From: Streptosporangium subroseum
Lineage (GTDB): Bacteria; Actinomycetota; Actinomycetes; Streptosporangiales; Streptosporangiaceae
DNA length: 39,367 bases
Direction: 5' to 3'
NCBI RefSeq assembly: GCF_900188345.1
Contig: NZ_FZOD01000035.1
Location: 56,561 to 95,927, forward strand
The position numbers and the translations under genes are program-made. Under the pieces are notes generated by a model. It saw nothing but the letters and a program-made list of their open reading frames with translations, had not been told where the DNA came from and did not search any database. Positions 30,536-38,855 of this stretch are shown piece by piece (the stretch's first letter is position 1; each line of letters begins with the position of its first letter).

Positions 30536-32170
30536 TCAGGCAACGATCCTGCCCTCGCGCAGCGCGGTGTGCGACCCGGTGAAGTCGCTGCGGAAGCGGC
30601 GATCGTGGGAGACCACCACCAGGGCACCCGCGTAGGCGGCCAGCGCCTCCTCCAACTCCTCGACAAGGGTGAGCGAGAGGTGGTTGGTCGGCTCGTCCAG
30701 GATCAGCAGGTCAACAGGGCGGGTCACCAGTCTTGCCAGTTCCAGATGGCGTTGTTGCCCGATGGAGAGCGCGGCCACGGGCTTGACGAAGTCCTCGCGC
30801 TGGAACAGGCCTAGCGCGAGCAGGACGGTCGCGTGCTCTTCCGGTAGCCCTGGCAGACCTTCGGCGAAAGCGGCCAGCACGGTGCGCTTCGACTGCCTGA
30901 CAGGTATTTCCTGGCGCAGATAGCCGATCCTCCGGGGGAGGCGTACGGTGCCGGCGTCCTGGACGAGGTCACCGGCGAGCAACCGCAGAAGCGTCGTCTT
31001 CCCCGCCCCGTTGGGGCCGGTGAGCAGTACCCGCTCACCGGGGACGACCGTGAACTCGTCGACGGTGAGCCGGTTTCCGACGCTGACGCCGTTCAGCTCG
31101 GCCAGCGGAGTGACGCCGATCTCGCCGTCGGCGCCGCCTGGGTCACCGCTGTCGAAGCGGGCGGCGAAGCGCAGTGGGTCGGGCGGGCGCGGAACCACGT
31201 CTTCGCGTAGGCGGTGCAGTCGCTCTCGGGCCTTGCGGACCTGGCCTGACAGTCCGGCCTCGTGGGAGCGGCGATGGCCGGCCGTACGGGGGCGGCTGCT
31301 GGACCTGACGCTGGACGCCAGCCGTACGGCTCCCGCATCGGCGAGGCCGGTCTGGCGATCGATTTCGGCCAGCCACTCCTGGTAGTCCTGCTCCCAGCGA
31401 CGCCTGGCCGCAGCCTTCGCAGCCAGATAGCCGTCCCAGCCGTCACCGTATCGAGCGACGGTTCGGCGATCACGATCGACCTCCAGGATCGTCGTGGCGA
31501 CCCGCTCAAGGAACGTCCGATCGTGGGTGACCGTCACGACCGTGCCGCGGTGGGCCCGGAGCCGGGTCTCCAGCCACGTCACCGCTGCCTCATCCAGGTC
31601 ATTGGTCGGCTCATCAAGCAGGAGCAACTCGGGCGCGGCGGTCAGCACGCAGGCCAGTGCCAGACGAGACCGCTCGCCACCTGACAGGGCGCCGAGTCGC
31701 CGGTCCCTGGTGAGGTGAGCGAGGCCCAAGCCATGCATGGCCGCGTCGATCCGCGCGTCGACCTCGTAGCCGCCGCACGCCTCGTAAGCCGTGAGCAGGT
31801 CACCGTAGGCTTCCAGCTCCTCCGCGGACGCCTCAGCCAGCGAGGCCTCGGTCTCGCGTATGCGGTGTTCCAGTTCCCGCAGGTCAGCGAGTGCCACATC
31901 GATGGCGTCCTGCACGGTCTGCGTGGCAGCCAAGTCCAGCGTCTGGCTGAGATAACCGATGCCACCGGAGGTGACGACAACGATCTCGCCGTCGTCCGGC
32001 CTCTCCTCACCCGCGATGAGGCGGAGCAGAGTGGACTTGCCCGAACCGTTCTCGCCGATGACGCCGACCCGCTCGCCCGAGGCGACGGTGAAAGAAACGT
32101 TCTCCAGTACGGTATGGCCCGCGTAGGCCTTGGTGACGTGGGTGACGGTGAGCTGTGACGGATGGGTCAA
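30536..32170 (-). CDS. ABC-F family ATPase (ribosome-protection/antibiotic-resistance type)
   Basis: 544 residues, two ATP-binding cassettes and no membrane segments. Walker A at about 40 (GENGSGKST) and 384 (GPNGAGKTT), signature LSGGERSRLAL at about 164, Walker B LLLLDEPTNDLD and LLILDEPTNHLS. The second signature is LSIGQQRHLEL, with Ile in place of the usual Gly. The linker (about 240-330) is Arg-rich, like actinomycete self-resistance proteins. ABC-F proteins bind the ribosome E site and dislodge drugs or rescue stalled complexes. The start is TTG 32170 with GGAGG 8 bases upstream. A long leader precedes it. Substrate drug unknown. Confidence 0.9.
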   Translation of the reverse strand: MTHPSQLTVTHVTKAYAGHTVLENVSFTVASGERVGVIGENGSGKSTLLRLIAGEERPDDGEIVVVTSGGIGYLSQTLDLAATQTVQDAIDVALADLRELEHRIRETEASLAEASAEELEAYGDLLTAYEACGGYEVDARIDAAMHGLGLAHLTRDRRLGALSGGERSRLALACVLTAAPELLLLDEPTNDLDEAAVTWLETRLRAHRGTVVTVTHDRTFLERVATTILEVDRDRRTVARYGDGWDGYLAAKAAARRRWEQDYQEWLAEIDRQTGLADAGAVRLASSVRSSSRPRTAGHRRSHEAGLSGQVRKARERLHRLREDVVPRPPDPLRFAARFDSGDPGGADGEIGVTPLAELNGVSVGNRLTVDEFTVVPGERVLLTGPNGAGKTTLLRLLAGDLVQDAGTVRLPRRIGYLRQEIPVRQSKRTVLAAFAEGLPGLPEEHATVLLALGLFQREDFVKPVAALSIGQQRHLELARLVTRPVDLLILDEPTNHLSLTLVEELEEALAAYAGALVVVSHDRRFRSDFTGSHTALREGRIVA

Positions 32171-32321
32171 GGGTTCGACCTCCAGGGTTCTCGACGATGG
32201 GCATGGGCGGCCGCCGAGAAACGTGGGAAAACAGCATCCGGCGGCGGAAGGGCGCGGCGTGTCAGAACGTCATCGCGCGAGGGTGGTAAGACCACGGCCA
32301 GATCAAGAACACATGTGACGC

Positions 32322-32351
32322 ATCGTATCCGGCGCCGTTCCCCAGCTACAA
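32322..32351 (-). promoter_or_regulatory. Promoter and long leader start of the ABC-F gene
   Basis: Minus strand -35 TTGTAG (32351-32346), 18-bp spacer, -10 TACGAT (32327-32322). Transcription would begin near 32315, giving a leader of about 145 bases with a GTGGT/ACCAC hairpin (32283-32295) and two tiny ORFs (ATG 32314, three codons; ATG 32273, three codons). Leader length is compatible with attenuation. Confidence 0.4.
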
Positions 32352-32522
32352 GGCATTAACCGACTCGCCGGTCAGCGCGTGGGAGACGTCGGTGGCGTCG
32401 TCGCCCGCGTCCGGTGTCACCGGCGGCGGGGACCCTTCTGTGTAGATATCTCCATCATTTCTCAAAAATGCGGTGGGAAGCTATATGGCCGGTTCGGTCG
32501 GTCCGGTGGTTTGCTGCTGAGC

Positions 32523-33164
32523 ATGGAGTCGACAACGGGTGAGAAACGAGTGACCGTGCCCGCTCGCGAGGGGCGCGCGGTCAGGGTGGCCGCCGGGCAG
32601 TGGGTGCGTGTGGTCGACCTCGAAGGCGGGCAGGTGGGCGACGTGTTCGCCTTTGGCGCCGGCGACGTGACCGAGCATCTCAGTGCCTCGCATACGCGCA
32701 GTCATACGAGTCGCCTGTTCCCGGCGGTGGGCGAGCAGTTCGTCACCAATAGCCGTCGCCCGATCCTGACGCTGGTCTCCGACACTTCTCCGGGCTGGCA
32801 CGACATGCTGATCGCCGCCTGCGATCCGGCGCGTTACGCCGCGCTCGGCGTGCGGGAGGCTCACGCCTCGTGTGCGGAGAACCTGCGCCGGTCCCTGGCC
32901 ACGCTGGGCCTGGCCGTCGCCGTCACCCCGCAGCCGGTCAACGTGTTCATGCGGATCCCGGTGCGGGAGTCGGGAGAGCTGCGCTGGCTGCCCGCCGCCG
33001 GCCGACCGGGTGACGCGATCACCTTCGAGGCCGCCATGGACTGCGTGGTGGTGGTCTCCGCATGCCCCCAGGACCTGGTCGAGATCAACGGGAACAGCCC
33101 GACGTCGCTGGCGGTCGACGTGCTATCCGGCCGTCATGAAATTCAAGGAGTAAGAACAGCATGA
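32523..33164 (+). CDS. DUF1989 (urea-carboxylase-associated) family protein
   Basis: 213 residues from ATG 32523. Conserved DUF1989 features are present: QVGDVFAFGAGD, SASHTRSHTSRLFP, DTSPGWHDMLIAACDP, PQPVNVFMRIPV, GDAITFEAAMD and SACPQDLVEING. Members are cupin-like metal proteins encoded with urea carboxylase/amino-nitrogen catabolism genes; their chemistry is only partly known. The ribosome site is weak. The stop overlaps the start of the flavin oxidoreductase gene (ATGA), so the two are translationally coupled. Confidence 0.88.
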   Translation: MESTTGEKRVTVPAREGRAVRVAAGQWVRVVDLEGGQVGDVFAFGAGDVTEHLSASHTRSHTSRLFPAVGEQFVTNSRRPILTLVSDTSPGWHDMLIAACDPARYAALGVREAHASCAENLRRSLATLGLAVAVTPQPVNVFMRIPVRESGELRWLPAAGRPGDAITFEAAMDCVVVVSACPQDLVEINGNSPTSLAVDVLSGRHEIQGVRTA

Positions 33165-34303
33165 GCATTTCCACCTTCGGTGTACGGCACCCCTCGCTGA
33201 AGCCGGGACGGATCGGGGATCTGGAACTGGCCAACCGGCTCGCGGTCTCGCCGATGACCCGGGTCTCGGCCACCCCGGACGGCACCCCGACCCAGGAGAT
33301 GGCCGGCTACTACGCCGAGCTCGCACGCGGCGGGTTCGGGCTGGTGATCACCGAGGGCACCTACACCGACACCCTGTACAGCCAGGGATACCTCAACCAG
33401 CCGGGAATCGTGTCGGAGGCGCATGTGGCGGCCTGGCGGGAGACCGTCGACCGGGTGCACGCCGCGGGGGCGCCCATCGTGCTGCAGCTCATGCACGCGG
33501 GCGCGCTGTCTCAGGGCAGCCACTACCGGAAGGACACCGCGGGCCCGTCCGCCGTGCCACCGCTCGGGGAGAAGATGCCCGAGTACGGCGGCCACGGACG
33601 ATGGGCGACGCCTCGGGAGATGAACCCGGCCGATATCGAGAAGGCGGTGCGCGGCTTCGTGATCTCGGCGGTGAACGCGCGCGAGGCCGGGTTCGACGGG
33701 ATCGAGGTGCACGGGGCCAACGGCTACCTGCTGGACCAGTTCCTCACCGACTACACCAACCGGCGCGACGACTCCTACGGCGGTCCGATCGCCAACCGGG
33801 TCCGCCTGGCCGCGGAGGTCGTGGCGGCCATCCGCGCGGAGGTGGGATCGTCCTTCTGCGTCGGGATCCGGTTGTCCCAGACCAAGGTCAACGACTTCGG
33901 CCACCGCTGGCCGGGGGGCGCTCACGACGCGGAGGTCGTCTTCACGGCGCTGGCCGACGCGGGCGCGACCTATCTGCACATCGCCAGCGAGGGCCGGGAC
34001 TGGATCGAGACCGCGAGGTTGGCGGGCGGTGCCACGATCACCGGCCTGGCCCGCCGGGTGAGCGGTCTTCCGGTGATCGCCAACGGCGGCATGCACGAGC
34101 CGGCGCAGGCGGCCCAGGTGCTGGCCGACGGGCACGCGGATGTCCTGTCGGTCGGCCGGTGGGCGCTGGCCAACCCCGACCTTCCCCGCCGTCTGGCCGA
34201 GGGGGCGGCGCTGGAGGACTTCGACCACATGATGGTGCAGCCCATGGCGACGCTGGACAATACGCGCCGGTGGCGGGCGGCAGGCGCTCGGGCCGGGGTC
34301 TGA
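33161..34303 (+). CDS. Old Yellow Enzyme family alkene reductase (NADH:flavin oxidoreductase)
   Basis: 380-residue FMN-dependent TIM barrel. Hallmarks: NRLAVSPMTR near the N terminus, VLQLMHAGALS, and the active-site segment IEVHGANGYLLDQFLTDYTN with the substrate-binding His and Asn (HxxN type) and Tyr, followed by DDSYGG; later PVIANGGM and LSVGRWALANPDL bind the FMN phosphate. It reduces activated C=C bonds with NAD(P)H. The start overlaps the DUF1989 stop. The pairing suggests reduction of an unsaturated intermediate in amine or nucleobase breakdown, which is inference. Confidence 0.93.
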   Translation: MSISTFGVRHPSLKPGRIGDLELANRLAVSPMTRVSATPDGTPTQEMAGYYAELARGGFGLVITEGTYTDTLYSQGYLNQPGIVSEAHVAAWRETVDRVHAAGAPIVLQLMHAGALSQGSHYRKDTAGPSAVPPLGEKMPEYGGHGRWATPREMNPADIEKAVRGFVISAVNAREAGFDGIEVHGANGYLLDQFLTDYTNRRDDSYGGPIANRVRLAAEVVAAIRAEVGSSFCVGIRLSQTKVNDFGHRWPGGAHDAEVVFTALADAGATYLHIASEGRDWIETARLAGGATITGLARRVSGLPVIANGGMHEPAQAAQVLADGHADVLSVGRWALANPDLPRRLAEGAALEDFDHMMVQPMATLDNTRRWRAAGARAGV

Positions 34304-34504
34304 GCCGGCGAGCATGATGGTGGACATGATGGAGATCGCCCTGCGCCCGCATCGGGCGCCGGTGGTGGATCCCCTGGTCTATCCCGCATAGATCTCGGCG
34401 AGGGTCCGCTCACGGGTTTTCCCGCCAGGCCCGGAGCGGGCCCTCCCGCCTGCCCAGGCCTGGAGCGGGCCCTCCGGAGCCGCGAGACGCCGGTGCCCCG
34501 GGGG
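34304..34504. other. Convergent intergenic region with a short ORF
   Basis: Holds ATG 34314 to TAG 34391, a 25-residue frame (MMEIALRPHRAPVVDPLVYP at its core) with no ribosome site, probably not a gene, and the double hairpin listed separately. Confidence 0.3.
34426..34475. terminator. Two 21-bp direct repeats, each a hairpin
   Basis: Copies at 34426-34446 and 34455-34475 differ by one base. Each folds as GGCC(C/T)G-GAG-CGGGCC (34428-34442 and 34457-34471). They sit between the convergent oxidoreductase and PucR genes, a position suited to a bidirectional terminator. Confidence 0.6.
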
Positions 34505-36064
34505 TCAGCTCATGGCATCGGCCTCAAGAGCGAGGAACAGGTCCACCCGGTCCTCGGTACGGCTCACGTCCCTGCCGGTCAGTTCGGTGATCTTGGACAG
34601 CCGGTTCCGCAGCGTGTTGACGTGAACGTGCAGGGAGGCGGCGGTGGCGGCCCAGTGCCCGTCGTGGTCCAGGAAGGCACGCAACGTCACCTCCAGCTCC
34701 CCGCCGCGCCTGACGTCGTGCTCGCGCATCGGCACGAGCACGACGTCGGCGAAGCCGCGCAGCGCCCCCGCGTCCTGCAGCCCGAGAAGCAGCCGGTGTG
34801 TGCCCAGCTCGGCGAAGGTCCGCGCCACGGGTCCGCCGCGGCTGCGGCGTAGCACCCGGCACGTCTCCCGGGATCGCGTCAGGGGTTCTCGCAGACCGGC
34901 GGAGTCGTCGGCGACGCCGCCGAGACCCACCACGGGGCGACGGCCGGTGAATCGCCGCGCCACGGCCCCGGCCAGCCGCTCCGCCAGCGACACCAGCCCG
35001 TCTTCCGGATATCGCCAGGACAGCACCGCCACCACGTCCTGGGTGCCGCCCGCCACGACGACCGGAACCCCCTCGGTCACGAAGAACTCCCCGACCACCT
35101 CGGCAAGGCCGGGCAGCGTGGCCGCCTCGCCCTCGGCGAAGGCGATCGCGCACACGGCCAGGGGGCCCCCGGCGTCCACGCCGAACGCCTGCAGCCTGCC
35201 CGGAACCTCGGCCGCCCGCCGTCCGCCGGAGAGCACCATCTCCAGCAGTTCGCTGGCGAAACGCAGCTCGATCGCCTGCACCGCCTGTTGCTTGGCCACC
35301 TCAAGGCTGAGGAAGCGAGCCGCCTGCTCCAGTGCGTCCTGCTCGATCCGGTCGAGAGCGCTGACCGGGCGAAGGCAGATCAGCGCGGCGTCGACATCGC
35401 CGACCGCTCCCACCAGGAACAGGGTCGCGCGATCGGTGGGCCCCAGCTCCAACTCCAGCGCCGGTGGCCGGCGGGCCAATCCTCTGGCCACCGCCTGAAG
35501 CTGCTCGTCATCGAGCCGGGCTCCGGCCTCGGCGAGCAGCCGGCCCATCCGGTCGACCACCGCGAGCGGCAAATCGTGATCGCGTCGAAGGACCTGAAGC
35601 ACGCCGGAGGCGCCGGCACCGCGCGAGATCGCCCTGGCCAGCGCGTCGCCCCTGCGCACCATGCCGACCAGCACGCTCTGGCGCTCCTCGGCGTACATGG
35701 CGGCGACCGTCTCGGAGACGGCGGTGAACGGCACCCTCGGGGAGATCTCCAGCAGCGGCAGGTCCGCCTCCCGGCAGGCGTCGACCAGCTCCCGCGGCGT
35801 CGTCGGGGTGGCCGCGAGCAGGCCGAACATGACCCCCGCGGCTCCCGCCCGCTTCATGCTCGCCACGAACTCCGCCGGCGTCACCTGACCGATCCACAGG
35901 CCGTTGGTCAGTACGAGCTCACGCTCGCGCACGTAATTCGAGGGGTCGGGCAACTCGGTGGTGTGGACCCAGGTCACCTCCGCCTCCATCACCCCGGGCG
36001 GGCCGGGAACGAGGACCCGCAGCTCCAAGGAGAGGGTCCGCACGAGGGCACCGAGGGTGAACAT
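34505..36064 (-). CDS. PucR-family transcriptional regulator
   Basis: 519 residues. The N terminus is a PucR sensor domain (MFTLGALVRTLSLELRVLVP, then YVRERELVLTNGLW), a central GGDEF-like region follows, and the C-terminal HTH_30 domain is clear (TAASLHVHVNTLRNRLSKIT near 480-505, then RVDLFLALEADAMS). PucR proteins control purine and other nitrogen-source catabolism. ATG 36064 has no ribosome site, but a TAGGTT box lies 7 bases upstream, so it may be leaderless. The adjacent convergent DUF1989/oxidoreductase pair is the most likely target. Confidence 0.9.
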   Translation of the reverse strand: MFTLGALVRTLSLELRVLVPGPPGVMEAEVTWVHTTELPDPSNYVRERELVLTNGLWIGQVTPAEFVASMKRAGAAGVMFGLLAATPTTPRELVDACREADLPLLEISPRVPFTAVSETVAAMYAEERQSVLVGMVRRGDALARAISRGAGASGVLQVLRRDHDLPLAVVDRMGRLLAEAGARLDDEQLQAVARGLARRPPALELELGPTDRATLFLVGAVGDVDAALICLRPVSALDRIEQDALEQAARFLSLEVAKQQAVQAIELRFASELLEMVLSGGRRAAEVPGRLQAFGVDAGGPLAVCAIAFAEGEAATLPGLAEVVGEFFVTEGVPVVVAGGTQDVVAVLSWRYPEDGLVSLAERLAGAVARRFTGRRPVVGLGGVADDSAGLREPLTRSRETCRVLRRSRGGPVARTFAELGTHRLLLGLQDAGALRGFADVVLVPMREHDVRRGGELEVTLRAFLDHDGHWAATAASLHVHVNTLRNRLSKITELTGRDVSRTEDRVDLFLALEADAMS

Positions 36065-36074
36065 CCTGTAAACC

Positions 36075-36111
36075 TATCCAGCATTCCGGTGGATACCTAT
36101 AGATTCATCCA
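36075..36111. promoter_or_regulatory. Repeated dyad TATCCA-N9-TGGATA and TGGAT-N12-ATCCA
   Basis: TATCCA (36075-36080), TGGATA (36090-36095) and ATCCA (36107-36111) form two overlapping inverted repeats 11-47 bp upstream of the PucR start. Candidate autoregulatory site. Confidence 0.4.
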
Positions 36112-36290
36112 TGCCCTTTCTGGTGACCGCGACTGCTTATGTGGTGCGCATCACCAGGAAAGGAACCCCACGTCAATCAATGATCTCGCCGGAAGCGAGG
36201 CCCGAGGCACATCCCGCTTCGACGAGCACGGCATCGAGCCCATCCCTCACCTCGCCGAACTCCGCGACCCCACCGTGAACGGCGTCGTCG

Positions 36291-36623
36291 TCATTTCGCC
36301 TCCCGACCGAGGATGCTGATGCCGAGCATGCGCGCCCCGGTGTCCGTGCGGGGCCGGTGGCTACTGCCCGGGGCGAACACCACGTAGCTGCCCGGCCCGA
36401 GCCGGTGACCCCTGTCGATGAACTCGCCGGACACGACGTAGTAGCGCTCTTCCCCGTCGTGCACGTCGACCTCGGGCCATTCGCTGCCCGGCGCGAAGTC
36501 GTAGACCCAGCCACGGGCCGCCTCGGTAGTGGGCAGCCGCCGCCGGAAGATGCCGGAGGAGACCTCAACGGGCTCGATCTCATCGATGTGCAGAACCTGC
36601 ACGTCGTCGTGTTCTTCAGTCAT
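36291..36623 (-). CDS. Cupin-domain protein
   Basis: 110 residues from ATG 36623 (MTEEHDDVQVLHIDEIEPVE). One conserved beta-barrel: SEWPEVDVHDGEERYYVVSG is the first cupin motif, with His, Glu and Glu metal-ligand positions, and GPGSYVVFAPGSSHRPRT is the second, with the final His. The frame is open to 36695, but that would overlap the divergent AraC start and has no ribosome site. Single-domain cupins may be sensors, isomerases or dioxygenases; nothing here decides. Divergent from the AraC gene by 70 bp, suggesting shared control. Confidence 0.85.
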   Translation of the reverse strand: MTEEHDDVQVLHIDEIEPVEVSSGIFRRRLPTTEAARGWVYDFAPGSEWPEVDVHDGEERYYVVSGEFIDRGHRLGPGSYVVFAPGSSHRPRTDTGARMLGISILGREAK

Positions 36624-36693
36624 GAGCCCATCGTGGCCGGACACGACCGAGCCGCCCAGCGTCTGAAATGACATCATCCGGTACTTTCCTGCC

Positions 36694-37665
36694 ATGACAG
36701 TTCATCGCGTCGTTGCTCTGGTCCTTCCGCTGCAATCCACCTTTGAACTCGCATGCGCCGCCGAGGTCTTCGGCGTACGCCGCCCCGGACTGCCCGTCCG
36801 CTACGAGTTCGGGGTCTGCACCGAGCACCCGGGCCGGCTGTCCACCCTGGCCGGATACGACATGGCGGTGACCGCGGACCTGACAGCACTGGACGCCGCG
36901 GACACCGTCGTGATCCCCGGCTGGCAACAACCGGATATGCCCGCCTCACCGGCCGTGGTGCGCGCGCTGCGGCTGGCCCACCGACGCGGGGCCCGGATCG
37001 TCGCAATCTGCTCCGGCACCTTCCTGCTCGCCCAGGCCGGTCTGCTCGACCATCGCCGAGCCACCACGCACTGGCGGATGACCGCCGAGCTGACGGCACG
37101 CTTCCCCGAGATCCAGGTCGAGCCCGACACCCTGTACATCGACCACGGCGACGTCGCCACCAGCGCCGGCACGGCCGCCGGTATCGACCTGTGCCTGCAT
37201 CTGGTCCGCGTAGACCACGGCGCCGCCTATGCCGCGCAGATCGCCCGGCACATGGTCATGCCGCCACACCGCGAAGGCGGACAGCTTCAGTACGCCGCCC
37301 CCCTTCCCGCAGGCCCCCCGCTCGACTCCCTGGCTCCCGTGCTCGACTGGATGACCGAACGACTCCACGAACCCCTTTCGGCAAATGATCTCGCCTCTCG
37401 GGCCGGGGTCTCCGCCCGCACCCTCGCCCGCCGGTTCGCCGAACAGCTCGGCGTCAGCCCCGGCCGGTGGCTGCTCGGCAAGCGAATCGCGGCCGCCCAG
37501 GTCCTGCTGGAGGAGACCGACCTGCCCATCGACGCGATCGCGGTCAGGGTCGGCCTTTCCTCGGCCACTAACCTCCGCCGGCGTTTCCATCGCGCCCTGC
37601 GCACGACACCCGCCGCCTATCGGCGCGCTTTCCGCCGCGAAGAGCCCGCCCTCCCGATCGGATAA
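36694..37665 (+). CDS. GlxA-type AraC regulator (DJ-1/PfpI domain plus AraC HTH)
   Basis: 323 residues. The N-terminal 190 residues are a DJ-1/PfpI fold with the nucleophile-elbow Cys (VAICSGTFLLAQAGLLDHRR, then ATTHW). The C-terminal 100 residues contain two helix-turn-helix motifs (LSANDLASRAGVSARTLARR and VRVGLSSATNLRRRFHRALR), the usual AraC layout. ATG 36694 directly abuts the cupin upstream region. The divergent cupin gene is the likeliest target. The signal is unknown; GlxA-like sensors usually detect a small metabolite rather than act as enzymes. Confidence 0.92.
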   Translation: MTVHRVVALVLPLQSTFELACAAEVFGVRRPGLPVRYEFGVCTEHPGRLSTLAGYDMAVTADLTALDAADTVVIPGWQQPDMPASPAVVRALRLAHRRGARIVAICSGTFLLAQAGLLDHRRATTHWRMTAELTARFPEIQVEPDTLYIDHGDVATSAGTAAGIDLCLHLVRVDHGAAYAAQIARHMVMPPHREGGQLQYAAPLPAGPPLDSLAPVLDWMTERLHEPLSANDLASRAGVSARTLARRFAEQLGVSPGRWLLGKRIAAAQVLLEETDLPIDAIAVRVGLSSATNLRRRFHRALRTTPAAYRRAFRREEPALPIG

Positions 37666-38090
37666 GCCGAACACCACGTCCTCAGACGAGGAAAAGCAGC
37701 TGATACCGAGGGTTCTCGTGCAGCTTGGGACCGCAACAGCCGAAATAAGGTTCATTTTCCGCAAAGGTCACATCGACTCCGTGTCCGCGGTGACGGTGAC
37801 TCCCGACAGGCGCACCGGCGGTGCCGTACCCGGAGGTGACGACGGTGGCGCGGCAGGCGTGCGGGGCTTCGGCGAGGCCCCGGTGCGCCGCCGCGCCGCT
37901 CATCTCGTGGCGGTGTTTCCGCTGGACGCGCTCACCCGTCACCGGCCGGCCTCGTCGAACGGTGCTTCAGTCGTCTCCGTCGATGGCGCGGAATCGCGAT
38001 GTGCACCGGCAGGCTCGCACGCGACTACCGGGCCGCGATCCGCCTGCCCGCCACGCTGATCCGGATCGGGACGGACTCGATCGGCGCGGG
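37666..38090. other. 425-bp gap holding a transposase remnant
   Basis: The first 285 bases show no gene on either strand that I can support. The last part is the IS5-type remnant. No terminal inverted repeats or target duplication could be recognised. Confidence 0.5.
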
Positions 38091-38094
38091 CTAG
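37951..38094 (+). pseudogene. C-terminal remnant of an IS5-type transposase
   Basis: The plus-strand frame reads LVERCFSRLRRWRGIAMCTG then RLARDYRAAIRLPATLIRIG and ends at TAG 38094. IS5/IS427-group transposases end with the pattern VERCFNRLKQWRGIATRYDK...YRAAV.LAATLIW, including the catalytic Glu of the DDE triad (the E in VERCF). Only about 45 residues remain; everything upstream is gone. The stop overlaps the convergent ABC-2 permease gene by 4 bases. Confidence 0.65.
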
Positions 38095-38855
38095 GAGATC
38101 TTGCGGCGGTAGGTGGTCATGGCGAAGACGTAGGCGACGACGAGGATGCCGACACACCAGGCGAGGGCGATCCAGATGTCGGTGCCGACCGGCTGCTGGG
38201 TGTACAGGTTGCGGAGGGCGTTGACGATGGAGGTCACCGGCTGGTTCTCGGCGAAGGCGCGGACCGGGCCGGGCATGGTGTCGGTGGGCACGAAGGCCGA
38301 GCTGAGGAACGGCAGGAAGATGAGCGGGTAGGAGAACGCGCTCGCGCCGTCCACGGTCTTCGCGGACAGACCGGCGATGACGGCGAGCCATGTCAACGCC
38401 AGGGTGAACAGGATCAGGATGCCGGCGACCGCGAGCCATCCCAGTACTCCGGCCCCGGAGCGGAATCCCATGAGCAGGGCGACGAGCACGACGACCACGA
38501 GCGAGATCACATTGGCGACCAGCGAGGTCAGCACGTGCGCCCACAGCACCGACGACCGCGCGATCGGCATCGACTGGAATCGCTCGAAGATGCCGCTCTT
38601 CATATCCAGGAAGAGCCGGAACGCGGTGTAGGCGATGCCCGAGGCGATCGTGATCAGCAGAATGCCGGGCAGCAGGTAGTTCACATACGAAACCGACCCG
38701 GTGTCGATCGCGCCGCCGAACACGTAGACGAACAGCAAGAGCATGGCGATCGGCGTGATCGCGGTCGTGATGATGGTGTCCACGCTGCGGGTGATGTGGC
38801 GCAGCGACCGTCCCAGCAGGACCGCGGTGTCACCGAAGAAATGCTTGGTCATCAT
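38091..38855 (-). CDS. ABC-2 type export permease (DrrB-like)
   Basis: 254-residue membrane protein with six helices (for example TPIAMLLLFVYVFGGAI, VISLVVVVLVALLMGF and the final VGILVVAYVFAM). The motif FRLFLDMKSGIFERFQSMPI is the coupling helix and cytosolic loop typical of the daunorubicin-resistance DrrB and NodJ group. It pumps drugs, lipids or other amphiphiles outward with its ATPase. ATG 38855 overlaps the ATPase stop (ATGA), so the two are coupled; a second ATG at 38852 is the alternative. Confidence 0.92.
   Translation of the reverse strand: MMTKHFFGDTAVLLGRSLRHITRSVDTIITTAITPIAMLLLFVYVFGGAIDTGSVSYVNYLLPGILLITIASGIAYTAFRLFLDMKSGIFERFQSMPIARSSVLWAHVLTSLVANVISLVVVVLVALLMGFRSGAGVLGWLAVAGILILFTLALTWLAVIAGLSAKTVDGASAFSYPLIFLPFLSSAFVPTDTMPGPVRAFAENQPVTSIVNALRNLYTQQPVGTDIWIALAWCVGILVVAYVFAMTTYRRKIS

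Noticed and set aside
36181..36321. Plus-strand fragment HGIEPIPHLAELRDPTVNGVVV, resembling the end of the Rossmann region of Gfo/Idh oxidoreductases
   Set aside because: Too short and without the nucleotide-binding motif. It could be a relic, but the match is too weak to list as a pseudogene.
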